A stretch of DNA of 64,000 nt, taken from the NCBI GenBank assembly GCA_026646655.1, contig JAPKHT010000012.1, positions 1 through 64,000 on the forward strand. Reading direction: 5' to 3'. Below are positions 1 through 9,400 of this stretch, piece by piece. The notes beneath the pieces were generated by a model, which saw only the letters and a list, made by a program, of their open reading frames with translations, did no database searches and was not told the origin of the DNA. This DNA comes from JADLBR01 sp020847615. GTDB lineage: Bacteria > Verrucomicrobiota > Verrucomicrobiia > JADLBR01. Positions within the stretch are counted from its first letter, which is position 1; every line of letters begins with the position of its first letter. A program made the position numbers and the translations under genes.

Positions 1-2055
1 GACCTCGGCTCCGGATGGGGGTCGGCAATCCTCCGTTTTGCGAGCGACGTCAAGGCGCTGAATGCCGACAGGTCGGCGCGCTCGGTCCCGCGGCACCGCA
101 ATGCGACCGACCCGCTGGTGCTGGAGGCAAAGTACAATGACGGCGCCCACGAAAAATTGCGCAAGCAATGGACCTTTCTGTATAACATCGAGGACGGTGC
201 GTGGGTGCGCTTCGATAGGGTTCCCCTGGGCGATGGATACCGCCGCTTTCGCTCCGTCTATGGGAATGATGGTGCCGAGCCATGGCGCATGGAGATTCGG
301 CTAGACCGCGCCGACGGGCCGCTGGCCGGACAGGTCGCGTTGCCGCAAACCGACCGCGCCCGGGGCGGCCATGTCCAGATCTATCGGGAGGGCGTCGCCG
401 ATCTCTCTGCGGATGCGAGGGGGACGCGCGATGTCTTCCTCGTCTTTCGTTCGGAGAGGGCCAGGCCCGTCGTGGATTTTGAGTACTTGCGTTTTGAGCA
501 GTACCGCGGCGAACTGCCGCTCGAGAAGAACGAGGTGAGGATCGAGTTGCGTTCGGGCGGCAAGGATGGACCCAAGATGGGCCAATTCTTCCCGCGATTC
601 ACGGGTGGCGCGCCGCGCGAATTCGTGGCCCCCTTGGAGCCCGCGGGGGCGCAGGGGCCGCTTTTCCTGGTTGTGCGCTCGGCGATCGCCGGGCCGATCG
701 GGAACGTTGAGGGGATCCGTCTGGAAAAGGCCGCTGATCCGATCGACGGGTCTGGTGTCGGGGTCCCGCCGCGCCGCGCGTGGTGGGGCTGGGGCGACTG
801 GGTTTTTCCGGAACCGACGAACCTTCCTCGGGCCAGACCCGCCGATCGGTATCGGGAACAGAAGGCGGGACGCCCATTTTTCCGCGTGGCGCGCGTGGCC
901 TCCCGGCCGTCCGTAGACGGCGCGTTGGACGAATGGAAGGGGCGCGCGCTGGAGTTGGCGCAGACGCTGGAGGGTGCGACGCCCGAGGGGCCTGTGGTCC
1001 GGGCATGGGTCGGGGTCGATGAAGAGGCCTTGTACGTGGCGCTGCGTCATTCGATCCGCGACGCGAAGGCCGTGGTTGCGAAGGGGCATCGGTGGGGCGC
1101 AACGGATGGCGTCGAGATCGCACTACAGGATACGGAGGCGCGTCCCGCCGGGCCGATCCTGAGCCTGCGCGGGTGGCCTGACGGGCATTTCTGTGCGCCG
1201 GATCTGGCGGGTGTTACGGAAACCGCGCGGCGACGGCTGGAGAAGGGGGTGAGCTACAGCGCCGCCGTGGGGACCGACGCGTGGGCGTGCGAGTGGCGCA
1301 TCCCTTTTGGGGCGTGCGGGTTTGCGCCGCGGACACCCGCGACCCTGGCGTGCAACCTGACGGTCCGGAACGTGGCGGAGGAAGCGTGGCGCACGTGGTG
1401 CGCGGACGGCGGCGCAACGTACGATCCGCACAATGGGGGCACGCTGATCCTCGGTGCCTGCGAGGCGCTCCTGTCCGGCGAACTGAGGAAGGCCCTCGAG
1501 GTGTGGTTCGATGCCTCGGACATTGCCACCATCGAAAAGGACGCGGGGGGCCGGGTCAGTGCCTGGAAAGACAAGAGCGGGAAAGGAAGGCACGCCGCGC
1601 AGGCAGCTGACGAATTCTCGCCCCTGTACGATCCCCGGGGACTGGGCGGCAAGGCGGCCCTCAAGTTTGACGATGTCCGGAGGACGCGGCTCGACGTGCC
1701 GGAGATATCGGACCGGCCGATTGCCGCGACGGTGTTCGCCGTCGTGAGCAACCCCGAACCCGGCCTGCCCAATAACCACAACCAGCGCATCTTCACCACC
1801 AGCGATGGCAAGGGATACGACTATCTGTGTGGCCTCTGCTGCTCGATACCCGGCACCCAGACGGGCGGGCCGCGACTGCTCGTTCACGAGGGCAGGGACC
1901 GGTGGGCCAAGAGCGTGCGGGTCGGCTGTTTCTCGCCGAATTATCAGACCTTCTTCAAGGGAAACATCTCGGAGATCCTGGTCTTCGGGCGCGCCCTCAC
2001 ATCGGATGAGCGACACAGGGTCTCGGCATACCTCGCGGGCAAGTGGGAGTTATGA
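1..2055 (+). CDS. Multidomain carbohydrate-binding protein (CBM6-like x2, CBM9-like, LamG-like), 5' partial
   Basis: The reading frame is open through the left edge, so the gene begins upstream; 684 residues are visible. In order I see two CBM6-like beta-sandwiches (about residues 40-150 and 160-250; the first has the typical GAWVRF...GYRRFR pattern and the DVFLVF...VDFEYLRFE end), a DOMON/CBM9-like domain around residues 295-455 that opens with the SVDGALDEWKG signature, and a C-terminal concanavalin A/LamG-like domain (about 495-684) with LEVWFDASDI and KDKSGKGRHA. There is no catalytic motif in the visible part; a catalytic domain such as ThuA or a glycosidase may lie upstream (inference). 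The stop codon overlaps the start of the next gene in an ATGA, so the two are probably translationally coupled. Role: binding or processing of extracellular glycans. The domain calls rest on pattern recognition, not on a search. Confidence 0.8.
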   Translation, partial: DLGSGWGSAILRFASDVKALNADRSARSVPRHRNATDPLVLEAKYNDGAHEKLRKQWTFLYNIEDGAWVRFDRVPLGDGYRRFRSVYGNDGAEPWRMEIRLDRADGPLAGQVALPQTDRARGGHVQIYREGVADLSADARGTRDVFLVFRSERARPVVDFEYLRFEQYRGELPLEKNEVRIELRSGGKDGPKMGQFFPRFTGGAPREFVAPLEPAGAQGPLFLVVRSAIAGPIGNVEGIRLEKAADPIDGSGVGVPPRRAWWGWGDWVFPEPTNLPRARPADRYREQKAGRPFFRVARVASRPSVDGALDEWKGRALELAQTLEGATPEGPVVRAWVGVDEEALYVALRHSIRDAKAVVAKGHRWGATDGVEIALQDTEARPAGPILSLRGWPDGHFCAPDLAGVTETARRRLEKGVSYSAAVGTDAWACEWRIPFGACGFAPRTPATLACNLTVRNVAEEAWRTWCADGGATYDPHNGGTLILGACEALLSGELRKALEVWFDASDIATIEKDAGGRVSAWKDKSGKGRHAAQAADEFSPLYDPRGLGGKAALKFDDVRRTRLDVPEISDRPIAATVFAVVSNPEPGLPNNHNQRIFTTSDGKGYDYLCGLCCSIPGTQTGGPRLLVHEGRDRWAKSVRVGCFSPNYQTFFKGNISEILVFGRALTSDERHRVSAYLAGKWEL

Positions 2056-3734
2056 TCGGTTCGAACGCATTTCGCCTTGCGGCCATCATGGCATTGTCTG
2101 CGACGGCGTCCGGCGCCCAGTTCAGTGCCAGCGACTTCGGTGCCCGGGCCGACGGCGCGGCCGATGACACGCCGGCGCTGGCGCGGTGCTTCGAGGCCGC
2201 CGCCCAGGCCGGTGGCGGGACCGTGACGATCCCGGCGGGGGACTATCGTCTCGCGGGGGTTGACCCCGTCCCGCTTTGCTCGCGGCTCACGGTGGTGGCG
2301 CACGGCGCGCGCTTCCATCTGCCGGGGCAACTGGGCGACAGGGCTCGCGTGGTGCTCTTCGCGGGGACCAATGTGTCGGACCTTTGCTGGTTTGGCGGGC
2401 ACTTCGCGGGCAGGGTCTTCGATCCGGCGAGTGCCCACAATACGTGGGAGCCGAACGCGAACACGCGTGGCATCGTCATCACCACGACCGCGGGGGGTCG
2501 CACGGAGCGCCTGACCTTCCGGGACGTCACCTCGGATGGCATGGCGGGCGCGGTGATCACGGTGCTCGGCGCGGAGAAGAAGGGGAGCGAGAGGGAGGTG
2601 GTGACCCTTGCGCGGCACGTGACCGTCGAGAATTGCACGCTGGAGCGGAGCGGGAAGTTCATGTGGGACTACGGGCTCCTGTGGCAGATCGCCGTCTGGC
2701 CCGAAGAACACACCGAGGGGGAACGCGCGATGGCCGCGAAATATGGCCGGAACGACCTGATCCGCGGCCCCGTCGGCATGGCGGATGGCGACGACCGCGT
2801 CTGCTTCGATAACGCGAGGCCCCTGCCGATCTCCGGGCCGAGGGACGAAAAGGACATGGCCCGCGGGCGTGACGCCGTGTGCCTCTTCGGCGATGCGCTG
2901 CCTTCGAACATCGTGCGCGGGAAGCAGTATTTCGTGGTGGAGAGCGCGCCCGGTTTCATCCGGATCGCGGAGACGCCGGGTGGAGCGCCGATCCGGTTTG
3001 CGGGTGCCGCGGGGCCGCAGGCGCGGCTGTTCTGCGGCCTTTCCCAAGCGTTCCTCGGGCTCTACGCGCCCACGGGCGCGGGCCCCGGGAAGGGCGCCAT
3101 CGACCTGGTCGGATGCCAGCACGTGATCGTCCGCGGCTGCCGCCTCAGCGCGCTGGGCGACACCATGCACATCCAGAAAAGCCAGGGCGTGGTCTTTGCC
3201 GACAACCACATCACCGGCTCACGGATGGGCGCATTCTTCCTCGCGGAATACTGCAAGAATGCGACGGTCACCGGGAACACGGTCGATGGCACCAACGGGT
3301 CCCGCGTCATGAGCGTGGAGAAGTCGTGCGAGGACGTCACCATCATCGGCAACACGTTCCGCAATGGCGGGCGCGGCTCGTGGATCAACCAGCCGCGAAA
3401 TCTCGTCATGCAGGGCAACGTGTTCATCAACAACACGACGAAGGGCGAGCGCGACCCTCGGCGCGGCCGGCGGAGCTTCGTGGCCGGCGATTGGGAGAAC
3501 TGGCCGGAGATCTATTTCACCACGTACGAGTCCGGCGCGACCTACGGTCCTGTCATCCTGCGCGACAACATCATCGTTACGGGACCGGAGGCGAAGGCCG
3601 CGGTGCGTTTCGAGGCCGGGGGACGAGGCATCGTGATGGATGGGAACATTTTGCGGGGCTCGACCGGGGCCGTGCTCGTCGAGGGTGACGCCGAGGTTGC
3701 CTTCGGCGACAACCCCGGCGCGCAGATCAAATAG
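2052..3734 (+). CDS. Secreted right-handed beta-helix (pectate lyase superfamily) protein
   Basis: 560 residues. The ATG at 2052 shares an ATGA overlap with the preceding stop; a GTG nine bases earlier is possible but less likely. A signal peptide (about residues 1-22, ending ASGA) is followed by the hallmark N-terminus of the pectate-lyase/epimerase beta-helix superfamily, DFGARADGAADDTPAL, then AGGGTVTIPAGDYRL. The remainder carries repeating rungs with N-x-I/V patterns (VTGNTVDG, VTIIGNTFRNGG, VMQGNVFINN, VILRDNIIVTG), as expected for a parallel beta-helix. Likely an extracytoplasmic polysaccharide lyase, epimerase or hydrolase; the substrate cannot be told from sequence. It forms a two-gene unit with the upstream carbohydrate-binding protein. 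Its 3' end overlaps the convergent Mut7-C gene by 8 bp. Confidence 0.85.
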   Translation: MIGSNAFRLAAIMALSATASGAQFSASDFGARADGAADDTPALARCFEAAAQAGGGTVTIPAGDYRLAGVDPVPLCSRLTVVAHGARFHLPGQLGDRARVVLFAGTNVSDLCWFGGHFAGRVFDPASAHNTWEPNANTRGIVITTTAGGRTERLTFRDVTSDGMAGAVITVLGAEKKGSEREVVTLARHVTVENCTLERSGKFMWDYGLLWQIAVWPEEHTEGERAMAAKYGRNDLIRGPVGMADGDDRVCFDNARPLPISGPRDEKDMARGRDAVCLFGDALPSNIVRGKQYFVVESAPGFIRIAETPGGAPIRFAGAAGPQARLFCGLSQAFLGLYAPTGAGPGKGAIDLVGCQHVIVRGCRLSALGDTMHIQKSQGVVFADNHITGSRMGAFFLAEYCKNATVTGNTVDGTNGSRVMSVEKSCEDVTIIGNTFRNGGRGSWINQPRNLVMQGNVFINNTTKGERDPRRGRRSFVAGDWENWPEIYFTTYESGATYGPVILRDNIIVTGPEAKAAVRFEAGGRGIVMDGNILRGSTGAVLVEGDAEVAFGDNPGAQIK

Positions 3735-4575
3735 TGGGAGGTCCTGGAAGTTCTCGCGGCCGGAGGCGCGAGGGTTTGGCCCAAGAATCGGGGGGGACCT
3801 TTCCCGGTGGTGGTTCAATCGCGCGCGAATCGCCTCCGATGCCCAGCACCTCTTCGATCCACCGCGTCATCCGCCCGTGGTGTGATCCCCGCCAGTAGAT
3901 CCGGTCGCAACCCGGGCAAATGTGGAACTCGCGGTGCAGTAGCCGGGTCATCGCCGGGAGGCGTGCGGCGATCAAGTCCTTGTCGATGGGCTCGAGGAGA
4001 GCGTTGCAGCGCAGGCACCGCCGGAAGAGCGCGATCCGCGATGTCAGATCGAAGCGTCGCACGATCTCTGCGACCTGGCGCCGGATCGTGGTTTCCCGGA
4101 CCCAGTAGCCGTGCGTGACGATGCTGCGCTTGAGCAGGCCGGCGTCGCGCGTCAAGAGGATGCGGCATTCCGCGGCCGACACACGAGCGAGTTCCTCGTC
4201 GCCGAAGTTGTTCCGGTAAATGGTGTCAAAGCCGAGCAACCGGAGATACCGGGCGAGCCTCCCGAGATGGGTATCCAAGACGAAGCGTGGTTGCCGCAAC
4301 GGCTGTGGTCGGAGGCACGCGAGCGGACTGATGTCCAGCGATTCGAAGACTGGGTACGCGCTGATCCGGTCGCCATCCCGGACCGCGTAGGCGAAGCCGA
4401 CCGGTTTCCCGTTGGCGAGGATCAGATCCACTTCCGTGTGAGGCACGCCGGCGCCTTCGAGGAGATCCTTGACGGTGGTCCCCGGCCCGAACGCCCGCGA
4501 GAACGGCGTGTGCCGCCGATCCGCCGGGAGAAAGTCGTTGAGTTCGGCGTACAACCTGAGAATGGCGGACTTCAT
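3727..4575 (-). CDS. Mut7-C RNase-domain protein with N-terminal ubiquitin-like domain
   Basis: 282 residues. The first ~85 residues form a ubiquitin/MoaD-like fold of the kind found fused to Mut7-C proteins (LRLYAELNDFLP at the start, GDRISAYPVFESLDI at its end). Residues ~95-250 match the Mut7-C (PIN-like) domain: RFVLDTHLGRLARYLRLLGFD, ILLTRDAGLLKR, and two CxxC pairs (CLRC and CPGC) that probably bind zinc, followed by YWRGSHHGRM. Members are presumed ribonucleases; the biological role in bacteria is unknown. The gene lies 27 bp downstream of the cfa-like gene on the same strand, so co-transcription is likely. There is no clear ribosome-binding site before the ATG at 4575. The C-terminal ~25 residues after the domain are low complexity and overlap the convergent beta-helix gene. 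Confidence 0.88.
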   Translation of the reverse strand: MKSAILRLYAELNDFLPADRRHTPFSRAFGPGTTVKDLLEGAGVPHTEVDLILANGKPVGFAYAVRDGDRISAYPVFESLDISPLACLRPQPLRQPRFVLDTHLGRLARYLRLLGFDTIYRNNFGDEELARVSAAECRILLTRDAGLLKRSIVTHGYWVRETTIRRQVAEIVRRFDLTSRIALFRRCLRCNALLEPIDKDLIAARLPAMTRLLHREFHICPGCDRIYWRGSHHGRMTRWIEEVLGIGGDSRAIEPPPGKVPPDSWAKPSRLRPRELPGPPTI

Positions 4576-4602
4576 GGTTTATGGCCTGGCGCCGTCCCCG
4601 CT

Positions 4603-5730
4603 CTAGCGCATTGAAACGTAGCCTCCCCTCACGCCCCCTTTTGAGAGGACGATCTGCCAGAGTTGGTTCTGCCGCGAGCGGAATGCGCCCGCGCAGGAGA
4701 GCAGATAATATTTCCACATCCGGTAGAAGGGGTCGCCATATTTTCCCCTGAGGTCGTTCCAGCGCGCATCGAAGTTCGAGAACCACGCCATCAGGGTCTT
4801 GTCGTAATCGGTCGCAAAATTGTGCCAGTCCTCCATGACGAACAGCCCCTCAAAAGACGCGGCGAGCTGGGCCGCCGAAGGGAGCATGGAGTTCGGGAAG
4901 ATATACTTCGTTATCCACGGGTCCGTCGCCCTGACCGATTCATTTCCCCCGATCGTGTGGAGCAGGAAGAGCCCGCCCGACTTCAGGCACCGGTGCACGA
5001 CCCGCATGAAGGTCCGGTAGTTTCTGTCGCCGACATGCTCGAACATGCCGATGGAGACCACGTGGTCAAAGTGGCCCCTCTCATCCCGATAGTCCTGGAG
5101 GCGCATTTCCACCGGCAGGCCACGGCACATCTCGTTGCCCAGCGCCACCTGCTCTTTGGATACCGTGAGGCCGACGAGCCGAGCGCCGTACCGCTCGGCG
5201 GCGAAACGGGCGAAGCTGCCCCAGCCGCAGCCGATATCGAGGACCGATTGCCCTCGCGATAGCCCGATCTTCCGGCAGATCATGTCCGGCTTGGCCTCCT
5301 GCGCCTCATCTAGGTTTCGGGCATCCTTCCAGTAACCGCAACTGTACGTCATGCGCCCGTCGAGCATCGCGCGATAGAGGTCGTTGCCGATGTCGTAGTG
5401 ATGGACCCCGATCTGGAACGCCCTCTGTCTGCTCTGGCGATTCAACAGGGAGTGCGCCGCATCCCGGAGGATCATCCGCGCGCCACGCCTCAATCGTTTG
5501 TCGAGGTTTGCCCACAGGACCTTGGAGAAAAATTCGTCCAGGGGTTCCGCGTCCCACCATCCTTCCATGTAGGCCTCGCCCAGGCCCAGCGACCCGTCGC
5601 GCAGGATCCGCCCGTAGAGCCGGCGGTCGTGCACCGCGATATCCCCCGCCCCGTCGCCGTCGATCCGGACATCGGCTCGCGCGAGCAGCTCACGGATGAT
5701 TCGTTCTGGCGCAGCCGTGCTCACGCCCAT
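4603..5730 (-). CDS. cfa: Cyclopropane-fatty-acyl-phospholipid synthase family methyltransferase
   Basis: 375 residues, the usual length for the CFA/mycolic acid synthase family. An N-terminal ~110-residue lipid-facing domain (GDIAVHDRRLYGRILRDGSL, EAYMEGWWDAEPLDEFF) precedes a Rossmann methyltransferase domain with the SAM-binding motif VLDIGCGWGSFARFA around residue 165. Family-typical segments follow: HHYDIGNDLYRAMLD, MTYSCGYW, SIGMFEHVG and FMRVVHRCLKSGGLFLLHTIG, which includes the catalytic-site His and Glu regions. The enzyme adds a methylene bridge to unsaturated acyl chains of membrane phospholipids at the inner face of the membrane. It is followed on the same strand by the Mut7-C gene. 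An EC-level call is by homology; related methyltransferases acting on other lipids share the signature. Confidence 0.92.
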   Translation of the reverse strand: MGVSTAAPERIIRELLARADVRIDGDGAGDIAVHDRRLYGRILRDGSLGLGEAYMEGWWDAEPLDEFFSKVLWANLDKRLRRGARMILRDAAHSLLNRQSRQRAFQIGVHHYDIGNDLYRAMLDGRMTYSCGYWKDARNLDEAQEAKPDMICRKIGLSRGQSVLDIGCGWGSFARFAAERYGARLVGLTVSKEQVALGNEMCRGLPVEMRLQDYRDERGHFDHVVSIGMFEHVGDRNYRTFMRVVHRCLKSGGLFLLHTIGGNESVRATDPWITKYIFPNSMLPSAAQLAASFEGLFVMEDWHNFATDYDKTLMAWFSNFDARWNDLRGKYGDPFYRMWKYYLLSCAGAFRSRQNQLWQIVLSKGGVRGGYVSMR

Positions 5731-5867
5731 TCCAACTTACGGCCTGTGGCGCCGCGGATCAAACGGGGGGCGTGGGCCCGGCACATGAACCGGCCCGGCC
5801 GGGAGGGGGCCCCGGCTTGAGATTTTGATTAACGCCGCCCGATTTCCCGCTTAACTGGCGCGACCCT

Positions 5868-6095
5868 ATGAGCGACAACCACTACCGGAGTCTGGCGAAA
5901 TCGATCTCCTGGCGCGTGACCGGCACGCTGGACACGATGCTGATCTCGTTTCTGATCACCGGGAAACTCAAGTGGGCGCTCAGCATAGGCGCCGTCGAGC
6001 TGTTCACCAAAATGTTCCTCTATTACCTTCACGAGCGCGCGTGGAACCGCATATCGTTCGGCAGGGCGAAGCTCCCGGAGGATTACACGATTTGA
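5868..6095 (+). CDS. DUF2061 small membrane protein
   Basis: 75 residues, typical for the DUF2061 family: SLAKSISWRVTGTLDTMLIS at the N-terminus, then a hydrophobic hairpin (FLITGKLKWALSIGAVELFTKMFLYYLHERAW) giving two probable transmembrane segments. In other bacteria DUF2061 domains occur alone or attached to sulfate-assimilation proteins, but the function is unknown. The ATG at 5868 has no strong Shine-Dalgarno. The gene is divergent from cfa (137 bp apart) and is followed by about 330 bp without a gene that hold two repeat elements. Confidence 0.85.
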   Translation: MSDNHYRSLAKSISWRVTGTLDTMLISFLITGKLKWALSIGAVELFTKMFLYYLHERAWNRISFGRAKLPEDYTI

Positions 6096-6188
6096 ACGAG
6101 GGGATCTCCCGGATCTAGCCAAAAATTTCAAAGTTCGCGGCACTCAGAATTTTGTCGCAAGCGATTAATCAAGAACGCGTCACACGTG
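6096..6188. other. Non-coding, locally AT-rich spacer downstream of the DUF2061 gene
   Basis: No credible gene. The stretch 6119-6176 is clearly richer in A and T than its surroundings (AAAAATTTCAAAG, AATTTTGTCGCAAGCGATTAATCAAG) and runs straight into repeat family B. I see no convincing terminator stem here. Confidence 0.4.
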
Positions 6189-6296
6189 AGCCGCCTGAAG
6201 GCGGCACTACGAGCCCAAAGCCGCGGAAGTGTTTGTAGTGGTGCCTTCAGGCACTCCGCGGCCGACCAGAAGTTTCCACATGAATGATGCGGCGCG
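6189..6296 (-). repeat. Family B dispersed repeat, copy 1 (double hairpin)
   Basis: About 108 bp that recur in inverted orientation at 15885-15995. By eye roughly 95 of 112 positions agree. Two hairpins are present: CCGCCTGAAGGCGG and GTGCCTTCAGGCAC. Between them CACTAC and GTAGTG can pair, so the whole unit can fold. The copy is followed at once by a family A element, as is copy 2. Confidence 0.85.
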
Positions 6297-6317
6297 TTCC
6301 GGCGCCGGGGGCGGGGC

Positions 6318-6402
6318 TGACCCGAAAATTGCCCATCGCTTCCCGTGGCCGAACGCGTCAGCGTTTGGCCGCCAAAGCCTCACGGCTTCGGCTACATTTT
6401 CG
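6318..6402 (-). repeat. Family A dispersed palindromic element, copy A1
   Basis: Reads TGACCCGAAAATTGCCC at the left end and GGCTACATTTTCGGC at the right end, so the termini are inverted (CGAAAAT / ATTTTCG). Inside lie a GTGGCC...GGCTAC pair and two hairpins, CGAACGC/GCGTTTGG and CCAAAGCC/GGCTTCGG. The minus-strand alpha-2-macroglobulin gene ends 24 bp to the right. Confidence 0.85.
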
Positions 6403-6425
6403 GCGCCGGTGGCCCAGCGGCTGGG

Positions 6426-9400
6426 TTAGCGGACCTCGATCGGGATGCTCTCCGAGTGGCTGTTGAATTCGGGGGCGTACATGCACTGGATCGAGGCGAC
6501 GCCGGTGGGGTAGTTTCCGCGCAGTTGGACGCGGGTGGAGTACTCGAACACGTAGGTGCCCTTGGGGAGATAATCGATGAAGAAGTGGGTTGCGGTGTCG
6601 CGCGTGGATTCGTAGTACGCGAGGCCATCCTGGAAGCGGTAGCCCGAAAGGACGCTCACGGGCTCGGTGCCGCTGCCGCGGTGGTCTTTCAGGTGCACGT
6701 ATTCCATGTCGCGGTCGGTGCGCAATTCGATGCGGACCACCAGCTCGTCACCGACCAGGACGGGACCGCGGACGGGTTCCAGCGTCGGACCCTGCGGGGT
6801 GTTGCGTTTCGTGAAGAGCGCTTTCTTCAACTTCAGAGGCGTGCCCTCGTGGGGCGTGACCTTGGACATGTCTTCGAGGTATTGCCAGTGGACGCTGCCC
6901 CAGGCGACGCCCTCGTCCGTCTTCTTGACCGTGACCTCGCCCATCTGCGGGCGGATCTCGCCGGGGCCGAAGCGGCGCTCGTAGAAACCGGTGCCCGCCT
7001 CGACGGCGGGGGCGCCCTCGCCGGTTGGGCCGGGTGTGATCGTGGCGCCGCCGAGCGACAGCTCCACCAGTTTGTCCGATGCGAGGATGTCCTTTCCCTT
7101 GAGGAGCAGGGCATACACCGCGTCGGCGGTGGCCTTCGTGGTCTTCCAGTCCCGCGTCTGTTTCTGTTTGAGGAGCCAGACGCGGCACTCCTCGACCGCG
7201 GCGTCGTCGCCGGCGACCTCGTCAAATGCCTCGATCATGAGGGCCTGGGTCTCGATGGGGGCGCGGTACCACCACCAGCTCAATTCCGTCTCGCGCCAGA
7301 ACATGCCCATCTCCTCGCTGGTGACGGCCCGTTCCTTGAGCGATGCCATGATGGTGCGCGCGGCCTCGCGATTGGCATCGCCGCCGAAGCGATGCAGGGC
7401 CAGCGCGAGGTGCCCCTGGCTCTGGCGGCAGGCGGTCTGGAGCCATAGCCCGCGGCCTTGCCCCAGAAAGAAATTCGCGGAGGCGCGGCAGGCGTCATCG
7501 ATCGGGCGATCCTTCAGAAAGAAACTCCGGCCGTAAAGGTACAGCGCGTCGATGGATGATAAGACATACTTCTCTGGTTCCTTGGCCTTGAGGATCTCGC
7601 GGTGGCGCTGGGCCATCCATCGGTCGAGTCTTTGCAGCGACCGCAGTGCGGGTCCCACGTCCACGTCGGCGCCGAGGTGGCGCAGGCGCCCGAAGCCAGT
7701 CGTGATGTACAGCGTGATGTAATCGTTCCCGCGGCCCCCGGGGAACCACGGCCACGAGCCGTCGTCCAGTTGCGCGTCGGCCAGCTTCAGCATCGCGCGT
7801 TCGGATTCGGCATCGAGGCGATTGGCGTCGAAGAGGACGCCCACGTTTTTGCGGGCCTCGCTCTCGCGATTGGCCTGCCGGAGCCAAGGTGTCTCCTCGA
7901 GCATCACGGCCTTGAGGTCCTGGTTCTTCTCCAGCGGGCTATCCAGCGCCGCGGTGCCCTTCCACTGGTCGAAGATGCTGCGGATTTTCGGGTTCGAGCT
8001 GGCGATGTGGCGGGCGAGGGCATTGGCGTAGAGCCGGTTGAATACCTGTTCGCTGCACTCGTGCGGGAATTCCATGAGGTAGGGGAGCGCCATGACGGCG
8101 TACCACGAGGGGTTCGAGACCATCTGGACCGCGAGGCACTGGTGCCGCAGGGTGTCGGATTGTCCCGAGGCCATGAGCTTCTCGAAGCGGAAAGACTTCG
8201 TCGCCGGGCCGCGGATGGGGAGCGGCAGGGATTCGGTGACGAGGATGCGGCGGGGCAGGACGGGCAGGAAGCCCTCCTCGCCATCGCTGATCTTGTCCGT
8301 CGCGCCAACGGCCTTGTACGCGAGGAAGCCGCAGCCATCGGGCACCGTGATGCGCCAGCCGTAGCTGCGTGATTGATTCCCGGGCACATCGAAGTCGATC
8401 TCGGTGGCCGCGTTGCCCAGCGCCGCGTCGGCGGACTCCTCGGTGCGAGCGTCGCGGAACGCGAGCCGCACCTTGCCGCGCTGCACTTCGGCGGTGCGGT
8501 TCGTCACCTTGACGGTGAATTCCACCTCGTCGCCCTCGCGGAGGAACCGCGGCGGGTTGGGTTGCACCATCAGGTCCTTGGCGGTGACCGCGTGGTCCTC
8601 GAGATAGCCGGAGCGGCATTCCCGGTCGTGCGCGAAAGCCATGAACCTCCAGCGCGTCAGCGCCTCCGGCATCGTGAAGGTGATCCGCACCTCGCCGTTG
8701 GTCCCCGACATCAGGTGTGGGAAGAAGAATGCGGTCTCGTCCAAATTCTTGCGCGCCGCGACCTGATCCAGCTTGGGGGCGGGGCGGGGGGCGGCGGCCT
8801 GTGCGGGCGCGGCGGCGTCGGCCATTCCACCCGCGACGGCGGGCGCGAGTGAGGCGGGTGCCGGGGGGGCGGCGGCCAGCATCATGGCATCGGCCTCCAT
8901 GGCCCCGCCCACGGCCTTCGCCCCGCGAGCCATCATGGGGCGCAAGAAACCAAAGCCCCAGAGGTGCTGCGCCAGGGCCGCGGGGAATCCCCGGTATCGC
9001 CACTCGACCGCCACGCGCGGGCGGCCCCAATGGCCAGCGATGTGCCGCAGGGCCTCGATCGAGTTTGAAAATGTCGCGTGTGCGCGGGTTGCATCCCGGT
9101 AGAAGATATCAAGGCGTCCGGGCCAGTCGTGGGGGAGGAATTGGTCGAGGGACTCGTCGTACAGCGCCGCGACCATTTCCGCGACCGCGCGCTCGCCCCC
9201 GGAGGGTTCCTCGCCATCGCTGTCCTTGCCCGGGCCGGAGACGACGAGCGTCCATGTCTCCTTCTGGCCCGGGAGGAGCTTGGAGGTGAAGTGCTCCCAG
9301 CGCAGATCCAATTCCTTGTTGGTCCACGGGACATCGATGTGCCGGGTTTCCAGGTAGGCCCGATTTTCGCGCACCTGCGTCACGTGCAGATGGAATCCGC

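Noticed and set aside
6189..6402. Repeats as a CRISPR array
   Set aside because: The repeats are inverted, single or tandem pairs with no regular spacers and no cas genes are present.
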